Numbered from the stretch's first letter, positions 40,340 through 49,685 are shown. The stretch: 50,836 nt of DNA from Oscillospiraceae bacterium (GCA_015065545.1 SVQA01000012.1:1-50836), one strand, 5' to 3'. A program made the numbers and translations. The notes: generated from the letters alone by a model not told the origin.

Positions 40340-43084
40340 TTATTTAAGAGAATCGAGGATTTCCTCGTAAATTCTCTTGCAGTTATTAAAGTCATCAAAT
40401 TCAAAGAAATCGTCAGCGCGAAGCTTGTACTCTTGGAGCGGTTGGCAAGAGCTTTCCAAAAAACCGCAGACAGTATCTACAAGGGTTTTGTGGTCTGCAC
40501 AAATAGGACCGAAACCCTGAGTGTTGTAGTTGATTCCGCCTGATTCGTAATGTGGAGGCAGGGTGTTGGGGTGGTAATAAACAATGGGCTTACGCATATA
40601 AGCAAAATCAAATTGTACACCCGAATAGTCTGTTACCATAAGGCTTGCCTGAGTGAGGATTTCCTCATAATTCATATCACCTGAAGCGGCGATAACCTTA
40701 ACGTAGCCTGTATTGTCAAAGTCTTCGAGCTGAGGACTCATTGCAGGATGGAGAAGATATGTTATTCCATAGCCGTGCTTCTTTGCTGTATCTATAAGCT
40801 TCTCATCGTGAATGAGCTCATTATAAAGACGGAAGTATTCGGTAGTTTTGAAAAGTTCGTTGTAGGGCTTTTTCTTATAAGCAATACCCTTTGATACCAC
40901 ATTTCTTCTCCAGGTGGGAGTAATTAGGATTTCTTTTTTGTCGTTATTCTTAAGTCCGTCATATCTTGCAAGACCGTTAAGCTTAAGCATTTCTTCCTTG
41001 TAGCCGTAAACGGGATGCATCAGATTTTTCTTTTCATATTTTGATGCAAGGCAGTAGAGGGTGGTGTTGTCGTAGGTTCTGCGCTGATACTGTGCAAGCT
41101 GCTGAACTGTAAGTCCGTGCTGAATGCAGATAACCTTTACATTCCAAAGGTCAAGGAAGTAGGGATGCAGATATTTGGGGAATCCGCAGTACTGCATAAC
41201 CATAGTGTGAGTTGCCACAATTGCCTCTGCATTAAGGGCAAGAAGTCTGCACTTAAGAGAATTGTGTATTACGGTGTGCTTTTTGTCGTATTCTTTAAGA
41301 CGTTTGCAGTCAAGAGAAGTGTCGGAAATAACATAGTAGGTTTCTATGTTGTCATCTATTGTATTAGCGTATCTCCAGAAGTATTCTCCGTTGTCGCCTG
41401 CTTTGTAGAGCTTATCAAAGGTGATGAAGATTCTTTCCTTTTTGAAGAGAGGCTTTGTAAGTCTGTAAATCAGACGCAGAGCAACGCACTGGAAAGCAAA
41501 AAAGAGATTCTTTGTATTAAGGAACATAGAAATGTAAAGAGCAATTTCTCGTTTAAAATGCTTAAAGCCTGTGCATTTAAAGATGTTAAGGGTGTAGTTG
41601 CCTTTTGCTTCAAGTGCAAGATTATCACTATCACAGAACTTCCAGTATGATTTTCCAAAACGCAGACGGAGTCTTGAGAACTGGGTCTGGAACCGGAAAG
41701 AAAGCTTGTGGTATTCTCCGCAAAGATTGTAGCCGAAGGAAATTTCCTTAAGGTCTTCGGTTACGGGAATAAAGAAGTGAACGGGATACTTCTTTGCATA
41801 AGGCAGACCGAAACATTTGAGCAGGGGATAGATGGGGTATTCCTCAAGCTTTATCTTTTTGCCTACGAATTCCGCAAAGAGTTCGATTTCGTCTGCAGGG
41901 ATAAAGTCTTTGCCTGTAAACTCTGCATCAAATTCAAGCATACCGCCTTGGTAATTTATCTGGTTAATAGAGAGCTTTATGTTTTTGAGGGTTGTGATTC
42001 GGGCATTTTCGTTGCCGTCACAAGTGAGATATACACTGCGGTCATCAAAGTTAAGCTCGGGATCTTTTTTTACTTCTTCTTCGTTCTGAAGTGCAAGAGT
42101 ATGAGTAAGACCTGCTTTTTTCATCTTGCCAAAAAGAAGCTGAGCCCATAATGAACGGACTACATATTTACATCTGATTGCAGCTTCTGTGAAAATGCTG
42201 TTGTCTATAAATCCGAGTGCTTCACAGGTAGCATCGTAAAACTCATAAGCTTGCTTTTCTGTGAGTACACCTTTGTCGTTTTCATAGTAGTTGTTTGCAT
42301 ATTTTGCAAGGATAAGCTGAGAGAGAGCATATTGCACAAATTTAGGAACTTCCCCGGTTGCTTCTGTTAGATTCTTCATAAAGGGAATCATAAAGTATTT
42401 AAGCGAAGGGGTATAGTACCATTCGTTGTACTGGTATGCAAACTGGTCGTTATCGTTTTCCAGAGCATTTTTATGGAATATTGTGTGCTTTTCTATAACA
42501 TAAACAGAGGGGTTTTTGCAAAGAGCCTCTAAAACAAACTTTTTCTTACATTCCTCAAATATGGTTTCGTCAAAGGTAACGCCCTTAATTTGTGAGGTTA
42601 TGAATGCAAAGGTAGAGAGTGCGGTGTGACCGAAATAGGGAAGCTCATTAAGATTGATAGCACCATTACGTTCGATAGGGAATCTTGCATATTTTTTCTC
42701 TTTTTCTTCTTTTGTAAGAGTGACTGCAGCCATTGTGAGATGGCTTTCGTTATAAAGAGTGCAGGCCGTATCAAGAGCTTTGTGAGATTTTTTGTTGTAT
42801 ATTACACCCTCTTCGGCAAATATGGTATATTCACCGAGAATTTCGGGCAGAGATTTGTTGAAAGCCTGAGCAGCAGTAAGACTCTTGCAATCTATTTTCA
42901 AGACCCCGGATAAACCCTCTGTGAGTTTTATAGCGTCTTTTGTTTCGTCGCTGCATACTGTATCGCAGATAATAAGCTGTGTATGGGTAAGCTTTTTTGT
43001 TGAAAGAATAATACTTTCGACAGTTTCTCTAAAATGCTCGCCATTTGTAGCCAATGCTATAAAGGTAAATTTGTAATTACTCAT
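40340..43084 (-). CDS. Glycosyltransferase 2 and CDP-glycerol glycerophosphotransferase fusion
   Basis: A 914-residue two-domain protein. Residues about 1-230 resemble a GT-A glycosyltransferase 2 fold (FTFIALATNGEHFRETVESI, YTIFAEEGV), though a clean DxD is not obvious. A middle region (about 330-480) is beta-rich. Residues about 560-910 are TagF/TagB-like: GEYFWRYA, CIQHGLTVQQLAQYQ, LNGLARYDGL, ILITPTWRRN, and VTDYSGVQFDFAYMRKPIVYYHP. It probably builds or extends a glycerol-phosphate-containing surface polymer. A strong AAAGGAGG precedes ATG 43084. Confidence 0.85.
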   Translation of the reverse strand: MSNYKFTFIALATNGEHFRETVESIILSTKKLTHTQLIICDTVCSDETKDAIKLTEGLSGVLKIDCKSLTAAQAFNKSLPEILGEYTIFAEEGVIYNKKSHKALDTACTLYNESHLTMAAVTLTKEEKEKKYARFPIERNGAINLNELPYFGHTALSTFAFITSQIKGVTFDETIFEECKKKFVLEALCKNPSVYVIEKHTIFHKNALENDNDQFAYQYNEWYYTPSLKYFMIPFMKNLTEATGEVPKFVQYALSQLILAKYANNYYENDKGVLTEKQAYEFYDATCEALGFIDNSIFTEAAIRCKYVVRSLWAQLLFGKMKKAGLTHTLALQNEEEVKKDPELNFDDRSVYLTCDGNENARITTLKNIKLSINQINYQGGMLEFDAEFTGKDFIPADEIELFAEFVGKKIKLEEYPIYPLLKCFGLPYAKKYPVHFFIPVTEDLKEISFGYNLCGEYHKLSFRFQTQFSRLRLRFGKSYWKFCDSDNLALEAKGNYTLNIFKCTGFKHFKREIALYISMFLNTKNLFFAFQCVALRLIYRLTKPLFKKERIFITFDKLYKAGDNGEYFWRYANTIDDNIETYYVISDTSLDCKRLKEYDKKHTVIHNSLKCRLLALNAEAIVATHTMVMQYCGFPKYLHPYFLDLWNVKVICIQHGLTVQQLAQYQRRTYDNTTLYCLASKYEKKNLMHPVYGYKEEMLKLNGLARYDGLKNNDKKEILITPTWRRNVVSKGIAYKKKPYNELFKTTEYFRLYNELIHDEKLIDTAKKHGYGITYLLHPAMSPQLEDFDNTGYVKVIAASGDMNYEEILTQASLMVTDYSGVQFDFAYMRKPIVYYHPNTLPPHYESGGINYNTQGFGPICADHKTLVDTVCGFLESSCQPLQEYKLRADDFFEFDDFNNCKRIYEEILDSLK

Positions 43085-43126
43085 AGTTGCCTCCTTTATA
43101 ATAAAGCAAACTTTAATGCGGTTATG

Positions 43127-43155
43127 TTGACAATAATAAAAAAATTTGATAAATT
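43127..43155 (+). promoter_or_regulatory. Promoter of the acyltransferase gene
   Basis: TTGACA at 43127-43132 and TAAATT at 43150-43155, spacer 17. Confidence 0.65.
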
Positions 43156-43190
43156 ATGAATGTTAAATCTAAGAAGAAAGGAAGATATAT

Positions 43191-44339
43191 TTGACTATTG
43201 CAAAAAAATCAAGCGAACATTCTGCAGGGGTAAAGCTTGATAGCCGTTATGCTGATGCAAAGGGCAGACTTTACTTTTATGACAATGCAAAATTCATACT
43301 TATCTTTTTGGTTGTATTGGCACATGCTATATCACCCTTCAAGGCAAACGGTCCGGGATACCAAGTTTTCCATTATATGTGGAGGTTAATCAATACTCTG
43401 CACATGCCTTGCCTCATATTTATTTCAGGCTTTTTTGCCAAGAAGTACATAAGACCTGATGGTTCTATAAACATACAAAGACCGTTTACTTACATTATGT
43501 ATTATCTTGCAGCTCAGTTTACTGTTGGTGCCTTTGAGGTCTTTGTTCTTGGGGATGCTATCTCAAAATCTGTTTTGGCGCCTCGTTCATCTTTGTGGTT
43601 TTTGGTTTGCCTTATCTGGTGGTATATTCTGCTTCCTTTGATTGATAAGATTGACCCTGTTAAAATGATGGTAATTGCCGTGCTTGCGGGACTTTTAATC
43701 GGTTACGATGAGAAAGTAAGCAACTTTATGGCAGTATCCAGAATGGTAACGCACTTTCCCTTTTTCTTGTTTGGTTACTATGTAACAGCTGATCAGATGC
43801 AGAAACTTGTAACAAAGAAAGCAAAACTCATATCTTTACCGGTTGCTGTAGCTGCACTTGGTTCAATAGTGGTAATTATGTTGCTTTTTGGTGAGGGCGG
43901 TCGTTACAGTTTCAGTATTGACAGTTTTATTACCTGCGATAAATCGTATTTTACAATTTTTAAGAACAAGGGGACAAATCCGCTTTTGTGGGCATTGCCG
44001 AGAGTTTGGTTTTATGCTTGTGCATCGGCACTGTGCTATTGCTTCCTTGTTTGGGTACCCAGAAAAAAGAATATATTTACCCGCTTTGGTGCAAGAACTC
44101 TTGCAGTATATATTCTGCACAGATACCTTTACCTTGCATACCTTGAGTATGAGTGGGCAAGTTTTGACTGGTTCAAGTATGAGTGGTTTGGCTGGAAGAA
44201 TATACTTGTGCTTCGCCTCGCTATGATGGCAGTAGCCTTCGGTATAACAATCATTCTGTCTTTGTATCCTTGCTATTGGCCCTTTGAGATGTTAGGAAAG
44301 ATTAAGATTAATCGATTACTGAAGAAAACAAAGGAATAA
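43191..44339 (+). CDS. Acyltransferase-3 family membrane protein
   Basis: A 382-residue protein with about ten membrane segments. FYDNAKFILIFLVVLAHAI carries the conserved Asp and His of PF01757, and SLWFLVCLIWW and the C-terminal LAVYILHRYLYL also fit. Such proteins acetylate or acylate surface glycans across the membrane. The start is TTG 43191 after GGAAGA; no ATG is available without losing the first conserved segment. Terminator at 44405. Confidence 0.85.
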   Translation: MTIAKKSSEHSAGVKLDSRYADAKGRLYFYDNAKFILIFLVVLAHAISPFKANGPGYQVFHYMWRLINTLHMPCLIFISGFFAKKYIRPDGSINIQRPFTYIMYYLAAQFTVGAFEVFVLGDAISKSVLAPRSSLWFLVCLIWWYILLPLIDKIDPVKMMVIAVLAGLLIGYDEKVSNFMAVSRMVTHFPFFLFGYYVTADQMQKLVTKKAKLISLPVAVAALGSIVVIMLLFGEGGRYSFSIDSFITCDKSYFTIFKNKGTNPLLWALPRVWFYACASALCYCFLVWVPRKKNIFTRFGARTLAVYILHRYLYLAYLEYEWASFDWFKYEWFGWKNILVLRLAMMAVAFGITIILSLYPCYWPFEMLGKIKINRLLKKTKE

Positions 44340-44404
44340 CTCGAATAACCATATATATTAAATTATATCATATTCATATTATCAAATCAAGAATTTTCAT
44401 TTGG

Positions 44405-44440
44405 GAGTGCGGAGATTAAGCTCTGCACTCTTTTCATTTT
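44405..44440 (+). terminator. Terminator after the acyltransferase
   Basis: GAGTGCGGAG (44405-44414) pairs with CTCTGCACTC (44421-44430) with one wobble, followed by TTTTCATTTT. Confidence 0.8.
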
Positions 44441-44458
44441 GTAAATATTTGAATAACA

Positions 44459-44495
44459 AAAACACCTCTGACAATAATAATGTCGGAGGTGTTTT
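44459..44495 (+). promoter_or_regulatory. Hairpin that sequesters the M23 gene's ribosome binding site
   Basis: AACACCTCTGACA (44461-44473) pairs with TGTCGGAGGTGTT (44481-44493) with one wobble; flanking A and T extend it. The 3' arm contains GGAGG, the ribosome binding site of ATG 44500. It is followed by TTCTG, so it could instead act as a terminator or attenuator. Confidence 0.7.
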
Positions 44496-44499
44496 CTGT

Positions 44500-45273
44500 A
44501 TGAGAAGATACAGTTATCAGAATAATAAAAAAAGTCGTAAAGAAAAAATAGGATTCTTTACAGCTTTTTCGGTTTGTTTAGTTGCGGTTGGTCTTGCTTT
44601 ATGGTCAACATATTCAAGTATCGGTGGCTTTGAAAACAGCAATATTGAAGAGTCTACCTATGTTGCATATTATACTCCTACCAAGCAGGTGGACAGTCCC
44701 TTGACGGGAGTTACAGTTACGGAGGAGCCTTGGGAGGAAACTCAGCAGTATCCGACAGAATATGTTAGCGAAGATGAAGGTGTTGAAATAAGCAGTTCTT
44801 TAGAGAATTCTATACCTGCTTACACTGGCGAAAACGAAAAGTTACAGACCATGCTTCAGGTATCTGCAAGTCTGGATTATCCTATAGTGTCCTCTGAGAT
44901 TTCAAAAGAATATTCAGAGAAAGCAGTATATAACAGTACAATGGGAGATTATAGAGCCCATACAGGTGTAGATTTTAAGGCATTAGAAAGGTCGCAGGTG
45001 GTTGCTATGTGCGACGGAGTTGTGGAGGAAATCTATACTGACAGCCTATATGGTATTGTGGCAAGGGTTGCAAACGGTAATTTTTCTGTATATTATTGCG
45101 GCATAGAAGAGGATATGAATATCTCTGAGGGGCAGCGATTAAGCCGAGGAGATGTTATCGGTAAGGTTGGCATTGTTCCCTGTGAATCAAAAGATGGAGC
45201 TCATCTTCATATTGAAGTGAAAGTTGGAGATAAGACAATTGACCCGTTGCTTATCATCTCAAGTAATGAATAA
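44500..45273 (+). CDS. SpoIIQ-like M23 metallopeptidase
   Basis: A 257-residue single-pass protein. ATG 44500 has GGAGGTG upstream; the open frame before it runs through two hairpins. A basic N-terminus and a membrane helix (about 18-40) precede an acidic spacer and an M23 domain (about 140-250). Zinc-site motifs are intact: HTGVDF (His154, Asp158) and AHLHIE (His235, His237). Together with SLYGIVARV and PCESKDGAHLH this resembles clostridial SpoIIQ, which meets SpoIIIAH at engulfment, though a general wall peptidase cannot be excluded. Confidence 0.75.
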   Translation: MRRYSYQNNKKSRKEKIGFFTAFSVCLVAVGLALWSTYSSIGGFENSNIEESTYVAYYTPTKQVDSPLTGVTVTEEPWEETQQYPTEYVSEDEGVEISSSLENSIPAYTGENEKLQTMLQVSASLDYPIVSSEISKEYSEKAVYNSTMGDYRAHTGVDFKALERSQVVAMCDGVVEEIYTDSLYGIVARVANGNFSVYYCGIEEDMNISEGQRLSRGDVIGKVGIVPCESKDGAHLHIEVKVGDKTIDPLLIISSNE

Positions 45274-45288
45274 TTTATTTGTCGGTAA

Positions 45289-45307
45289 TATATATATATA
45301 TATATAT
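45289..45307. repeat. TA dinucleotide run
   Basis: About nine and a half TA repeats between two convergent genes; no function seen. Confidence 0.9.
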
Positions 45308-45376
45308 CAGACAGGATGCATTGTAAAGGTATAGTGGTGGTACGAAGTACCCCGCCCCCGTTTCGTTTCAGGGGCA

Positions 45377-45418
45377 AAAAACAGCGATAACTGTAAATAT
45401 ATCAGTTATCGCTGTTTT
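45377..45418. terminator. Bidirectional terminator
   Basis: A perfect 16-bp stem (AAAACAGCGATAACTG with CAGTTATCGCTGTTTT). On the minus strand it gives a TTTTTT tail and ends the four-gene glycan operon. Confidence 0.9.
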
Positions 45419-45421
45419 GAA

Positions 45422-46429
45422 TTAATCTGCTCTGTCTGTAAATAAACCATGGAATCTGTTAACTTCCATTTCTTTCTTATAATCTTCCAGATATTTTCTG
45501 TAATCATACATAGGAGCGTATCCTAACTCGTTTTTGGTTTTTGATATATCCATTACAAAGTTTCTTCCGTTAGGTTTATCGGGACGATAGACAATTTCAG
45601 AGCGTTTGCCGTCTTTGCCAAAAACCTCTATGGCGATTTTGATTTGATCCTCCAGAGATATCGGTAAATCTGTTCCGATATTGTAATAGCCTCTGGGGGC
45701 ACTTTCTGTAAGAATCATCTTTTCTACAATTTGAGCAAAATCTTTTACATATACAATATCTGTTTTTACCGATGGATCTCCCCATACTTCGATGGGTTCA
45801 CCCTTCATAGCTTTATTGTAAATCTGAAGATACCCGGGAATAATCCTTTCGCCATATTTATACATATATGGACTTTCTGTGTAGCAATACACAGTAGAAC
45901 ATCTTATGAAATAGGGGGTTATTCCATGTCTGAGATAATAATTCTCACACATTTCCCGTACTGCAAGTCGGGATATTATATACATTCCGTAATTACTGCC
46001 ATGATCGAATTTTGCCGGTAAGTCGGGATCGATCGATGTACCACTTTCCCAATAACCAGACAAATCAGATTCAGTATGTGTTACTATTATTTTTTTGCAG
46101 TTTGCTTTAGCACAATATTCCAATACGTTAAGGGAGCCCTTTATATTAATGTCAATATACGGGTATGGATCGTACCCTTTCATACTTGCAGGCATAATTC
46201 CGGCTAAATGAATTACAGCATAAGCATCGGATGGCAGTTTTGCAAAATCCTCTTTTTTTGTAATATCAACTTGACAGTACTCTATGCCCATATTTTTTTC
46301 AAAAAAATCTACATTTCTGCGTCCTGCAGCAATAAGCTGATACTCATTTGAATTCAGATGTTCTTTCAGATATTGAAGGGTGTAGGCGCCGACATGACCG
46401 GTAGCTCCAAGTATAATTATTTTTTTCAT
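45422..46429 (-). CDS. NAD-dependent epimerase/dehydratase
   Basis: A 335-residue extended short-chain dehydrogenase starting IIILGATGHVGAYTL, with VIHLAGIMPAS, a TESDLSGYWESG region, YGMYIISRLAVRE (Tyr, with Arg where YxxxK has Lys offset, so the catalytic pair should be checked), and YNIGTDLPISLEDQIKIA. It is the last gene of a minus-strand operon and starts 17 bases after the ATP-grasp stop. A nucleotide sugar is the likely substrate. Confidence 0.85.
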   Translation of the reverse strand: MKKIIILGATGHVGAYTLQYLKEHLNSNEYQLIAAGRRNVDFFEKNMGIEYCQVDITKKEDFAKLPSDAYAVIHLAGIMPASMKGYDPYPYIDINIKGSLNVLEYCAKANCKKIIVTHTESDLSGYWESGTSIDPDLPAKFDHGSNYGMYIISRLAVREMCENYYLRHGITPYFIRCSTVYCYTESPYMYKYGERIIPGYLQIYNKAMKGEPIEVWGDPSVKTDIVYVKDFAQIVEKMILTESAPRGYYNIGTDLPISLEDQIKIAIEVFGKDGKRSEIVYRPDKPNGRNFVMDISKTKNELGYAPMYDYRKYLEDYKKEMEVNRFHGLFTDRAD

Positions 46430-46446
46430 AAATAAACCTTTCTGAG

Positions 46447-47556
46447 TTATTCTGTGTATATGTAATAACCGAATCGAGTAGAACTGTCAGTAACTTCTCT
46501 TGTTCCTATTGGTTCTATTTCACTTATTCTGACAATGGAAGAGGGGTTCTCACGTTTGATATCTTCTAACTTTTGCATATCCGTTTCTGTCAGAATGAAA
46601 CGAACACGAGCCTTTTTTGGCTGATAAAAAACTGTGAAATCAGGAGCTGTATTACAAGCAATATCAGCGACCATTCCTACAAAATCCATACCTGTCGAGA
46701 GCTTGACTAAGTCGGTTCCGATGTTATCGCCACCCATACGGGCGCCTATCTCGATAATCCCCAATTTATTACCATCTAAAATTCTAAACTCAACATGAGA
46801 AGCTCCGTTTTTTATATCCATTGCGTTGAGGGCTTTTAGAATTAAAGGTGAAAAGTCTTTTATGACAGACTCTTCTATATTGGATGGCTGATTGTGACCG
46901 GTTTCTATATAGTGAGGGAATCCTGTTGTTATTTTTTGTGTGAAAGCAAGAATTCTGTGATTACCGTCGAAAGAAATACATTCGCAGCTATATTCAGGCC
47001 CCTCCATAAATTCCTCTATAATAGCATCACCGCATAGAGATTCTTTTGTAGCATATTCTACAGCTTTTTTTAGCTCTTCAATATTTCTTGCACAACTTAC
47101 ACCTTTGCTGCTCCATCTGTCAGTTGGCTTTACAATCAAAGGAAAATTTGGAAGTGTGCTCAAATCAAGGGAAGCAAAGTCTGAAACCTTTATGAACCAT
47201 GGTGTGAATAATCCTGCCTGTTTAAGTGCACATCGCATCATATATTTGTTTCTGGCAACAGAATCTGTTTTTTCACTGTTGCATCTCAGATTGAGATTTC
47301 GTGCAACATAATTTACTGTGTTAACGGCAAAATCAGATGTTATGGAGGCTACACCATCAGGTTTGATTTCTTGACATTTTTTGAGGATAGCTTCTTTATC
47401 GTCGATGCTTATCGGATAAAAAAAGTCAGCGTTTTCTTCACCGATATCTCCTGACTTCCACGCAAATACATGGGTTTCGTAGCCTTTTGCTTTTGCAGTA
47501 ATAATAAGATGATTAATTGATTCATTGGCACCTATTATTGCAATCTTTTTTTTCAT
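46447..47556 (-). CDS. ATP-grasp carboxylate ligase-like protein
   Basis: A 369-residue protein with a PurK/CarB-like layout: Rossmann-like preATP-grasp (KIAIIGANESINHLI), ATP-binding LIVKPTDRWSSKGV and EEFMEGPEYSCE, and metal/ATP residues in VEFRILDGNKLGIIEIGARMGGDNI. Such enzymes ligate a carboxylate to an amine or thiol. In a glycan operon it may attach an amino acid to a sugar or polymer; that is inference. GGGGAG precedes ATG 47556. Confidence 0.85.
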   Translation of the reverse strand: MKKKIAIIGANESINHLIITAKAKGYETHVFAWKSGDIGEENADFFYPISIDDKEAILKKCQEIKPDGVASITSDFAVNTVNYVARNLNLRCNSEKTDSVARNKYMMRCALKQAGLFTPWFIKVSDFASLDLSTLPNFPLIVKPTDRWSSKGVSCARNIEELKKAVEYATKESLCGDAIIEEFMEGPEYSCECISFDGNHRILAFTQKITTGFPHYIETGHNQPSNIEESVIKDFSPLILKALNAMDIKNGASHVEFRILDGNKLGIIEIGARMGGDNIGTDLVKLSTGMDFVGMVADIACNTAPDFTVFYQPKKARVRFILTETDMQKLEDIKRENPSSIVRISEIEPIGTREVTDSSTRFGYYIYTE

Positions 47557-47586
47557 ATAATCTCCCCAATCTTTTAAATGTATTTA

Positions 47587-48591
47587 TTAAGATTGTGTTT
47601 GTTTAAAATAGTTTTCTAAAAATAGTAATTCATTTACAGGAGAAAAACTTTCTTCATAGGGTAAATCGCTGTATGGAATGCTTTCTTTCACAAAATCAAT
47701 ATCAAAGTCATCTGCACAAGTAAACTCCTTCATTTGCAGGCTGTTGTAGTGTGGTCGGGAGGATGCTCTTTTACAGTTAGAAATCAGTTTTCTCTTATAG
47801 AGAATTGCTTCAGCTGTACGCATAGTAGCACCTTCGGCGTTTTCCTGAGTTATTTCAAGAATACATCTGCTTTTTTGAACGATATCGATTACTTGTTGGT
47901 AGGGGATTACATTATCCAGATATTCAAGTCCTTCGCCGGAAATTCTGTCAATTTCGTTGGCTTTTACTATGATAAACTTACATTTCAATCCGTTGGATAC
48001 GGCTTTTTGATATACGCTGTGAATAAGAGGGAGTCTGTCTTTGGCATAACCTACGAAAAATAAGTCGTATTCAAACATTTCGGGTTCTGTGGTTTCTGCC
48101 ATGCGGGAGTACACAAAAGATTCAAAATAATATAAATCATACTTTTCGGCTTCTCCCTTATCGTAGGTGTATATCAGGTCAGTTTTTTCTTTTAGCATCT
48201 CAAGATGCTTACCTTCACTACGTATAATATCTCTATAATGAAGAACAATTTTGTTATTGGGATTTAGACTTTTTATGTAATCCAGAAGTCGTGGATCGCG
48301 AATAGCATACTGGCCGCCAAAAAGGATAAAACAGGTGGGCTTGTTGTTATTGAATCTTCCGTTTGTCATTCTTTTAAACCAAGTTTTTTTGAATGGAAGT
48401 TTAATCTTTTCGTTGACTCGGGCAGACCAGTGGAACTTGTGCAACTTGTGCAGAAGAGACTCGTTCATAGGTAAAGCTCCTTTGCACATTCTGACATTAT
48501 CAAATCGCAAAAGATCCTTATACATTTGCCACTTGTATGCAGTTTCCATATTATAGAGAATATAATTATACTTGAAATCTTTATTTTCCAC
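47587..48591 (-). CDS. Glycosyltransferase-like protein (GT-B style)
   Basis: A 334-residue soluble protein, not firmly recognised. The N-terminal half has FILFGGQYAIRDPRLLDYIKSLNPNNKIVLHYRD; the C-terminal half has YDLFFVGYAKDRLPLIHSVY, VIPYQQVIDIVQKSRCILEI, and EGATMRTAEAILYKRKLISN, which fits the nucleotide-sugar side of GT-B enzymes. GTG 48591 is preceded by GGAGG inside the end of the upstream gene; the two overlap by 11 bases, so translation is likely coupled. Confidence 0.65.
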   Translation of the reverse strand: MENKDFKYNYILYNMETAYKWQMYKDLLRFDNVRMCKGALPMNESLLHKLHKFHWSARVNEKIKLPFKKTWFKRMTNGRFNNNKPTCFILFGGQYAIRDPRLLDYIKSLNPNNKIVLHYRDIIRSEGKHLEMLKEKTDLIYTYDKGEAEKYDLYYFESFVYSRMAETTEPEMFEYDLFFVGYAKDRLPLIHSVYQKAVSNGLKCKFIIVKANEIDRISGEGLEYLDNVIPYQQVIDIVQKSRCILEITQENAEGATMRTAEAILYKRKLISNCKRASSRPHYNSLQMKEFTCADDFDIDFVKESIPYSDLPYEESFSPVNELLFLENYFKQTQS

Positions 48592-49567
48592 GGCGGAGCC
48601 TCCAAATCAGCATTCTAAATTTTTTTGAGATATAGAAAAAAATTGGAGATTTATGAAATGCTTTGCAGAGTGTTTTGTTGTTTTTTGATGTACCGTTAAG
48701 ATTAACTTTTGGAAAAAGTGCTCTAAATTCTCTGACTATATTTTTCTGCTCTTTTGAGTAGTTTGCTCTGTCACTTCTCATATCAAAGTAGAGAGTTGTC
48801 ATCAGATGGAGCATATTAGACATAGCATAGTCGTACAGTTCAGGATATTTTTCTGAGAAGAATGAGTCATAAATAGGAATGAGGTTGACCGCTGTCAACT
48901 GACTTGTTCTGAAGTTTCCTCGTACAGCACTGTCTTCACTTTGAACATAGTGGTATAGAGGACGCTTATCAAAATAAACAGAGTCGGCTCTATCGAAAGC
49001 GAATCTGCAGAATAAACCATCCTCCCCTCGGCATATCGTTTCATTAAACCATAGGTTTTCGATGCATTTTTTTGAAAAAAGCTTGTTACACGCAAAAGGA
49101 AAGTGATGAACAATAATGTTCATTCCGTCTTTTCTGTCAAACTTTCCGTAGACAGAGTCAGGGCAGGTGTGGGTTGTTTCATTGCTTGGCTTTGTTATGA
49201 AATGCTCATGTGTAACAATGTCAACGTTATGATTTTTAATTAGTTCCATAAGGTATTCATAGGTATCAAGCTCAATAAAATCATCACTGTCAATAAAGCT
49301 GAAGTAATCACCGTGAGCAAGTCTGATACCCTGATTTCTTGTAGCAGATACACCGGAGTTTTCCTTGTGATGAACGATAATTCGATTGTCTTTTGCAGCA
49401 TATTCATTGCAAAGTGCAAGGCTGTCGTCAGTTGAACCGTCATCAACAAGAATAATCTCAAGATTCTTGTAAGTCTGATTTACAATACTGTCAAGACAAG
49501 CCCTCAGGTATTTGCCCGGATTGTATATTGCGATGATTACAGAAATTAAAGGTTCGTTATTATTCAT
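48581..49567 (-). CDS. Glycosyltransferase family 2
   Basis: A 328-residue GT-A enzyme with textbook motifs: LISVIIAIYNPGKYLRACLDSI, LEIILVDDGSTDDS, NSGVSATRNQGIRLAHGDYFSFIDSDDFI, and a later GEDGLFCRFAFD. It adds a sugar to a surface glycan. First gene of the four-gene minus-strand operon. GAGGTG precedes ATG 49567. Confidence 0.93.
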   Translation of the reverse strand: MNNNEPLISVIIAIYNPGKYLRACLDSIVNQTYKNLEIILVDDGSTDDSLALCNEYAAKDNRIIVHHKENSGVSATRNQGIRLAHGDYFSFIDSDDFIELDTYEYLMELIKNHNVDIVTHEHFITKPSNETTHTCPDSVYGKFDRKDGMNIIVHHFPFACNKLFSKKCIENLWFNETICRGEDGLFCRFAFDRADSVYFDKRPLYHYVQSEDSAVRGNFRTSQLTAVNLIPIYDSFFSEKYPELYDYAMSNMLHLMTTLYFDMRSDRANYSKEQKNIVREFRALFPKVNLNGTSKNNKTLCKAFHKSPIFFYISKKFRMLIWRLRRGK

Positions 49568-49578
49568 AATTACACCTC

Positions 49579-49617
49579 AATGTTACATATATATATAATG
49601 TAACATAAAACAAAACA
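49579..49617 (-). promoter_or_regulatory. Promoter of the glycan operon with an overlapping palindrome
   Basis: Minus-strand TTGTTT (49617-49612) and TATATA (49594-49589), spacer 17. ATGTTACAT and ATGTAACAT (49579-49587, 49597-49605) form a perfect inverted repeat around the -10 box, positioned like a repressor operator. Confidence 0.5.
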
Positions 49618-49645
49618 AAAGTCTATAATATAATCATAATCAAAA

Positions 49646-49672
49646 AGAGGACAGTAGCGAGCTGTCCTCTCT
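49646..49672 (-). terminator. Terminator after the cytidylate-kinase-like gene
   Basis: AGAGGACAG pairs with CTGTCCTCT; on the minus strand the tail is TTTTGATT. Confidence 0.8.
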
Positions 49673-49685
49673 TGTTTATATAAGA

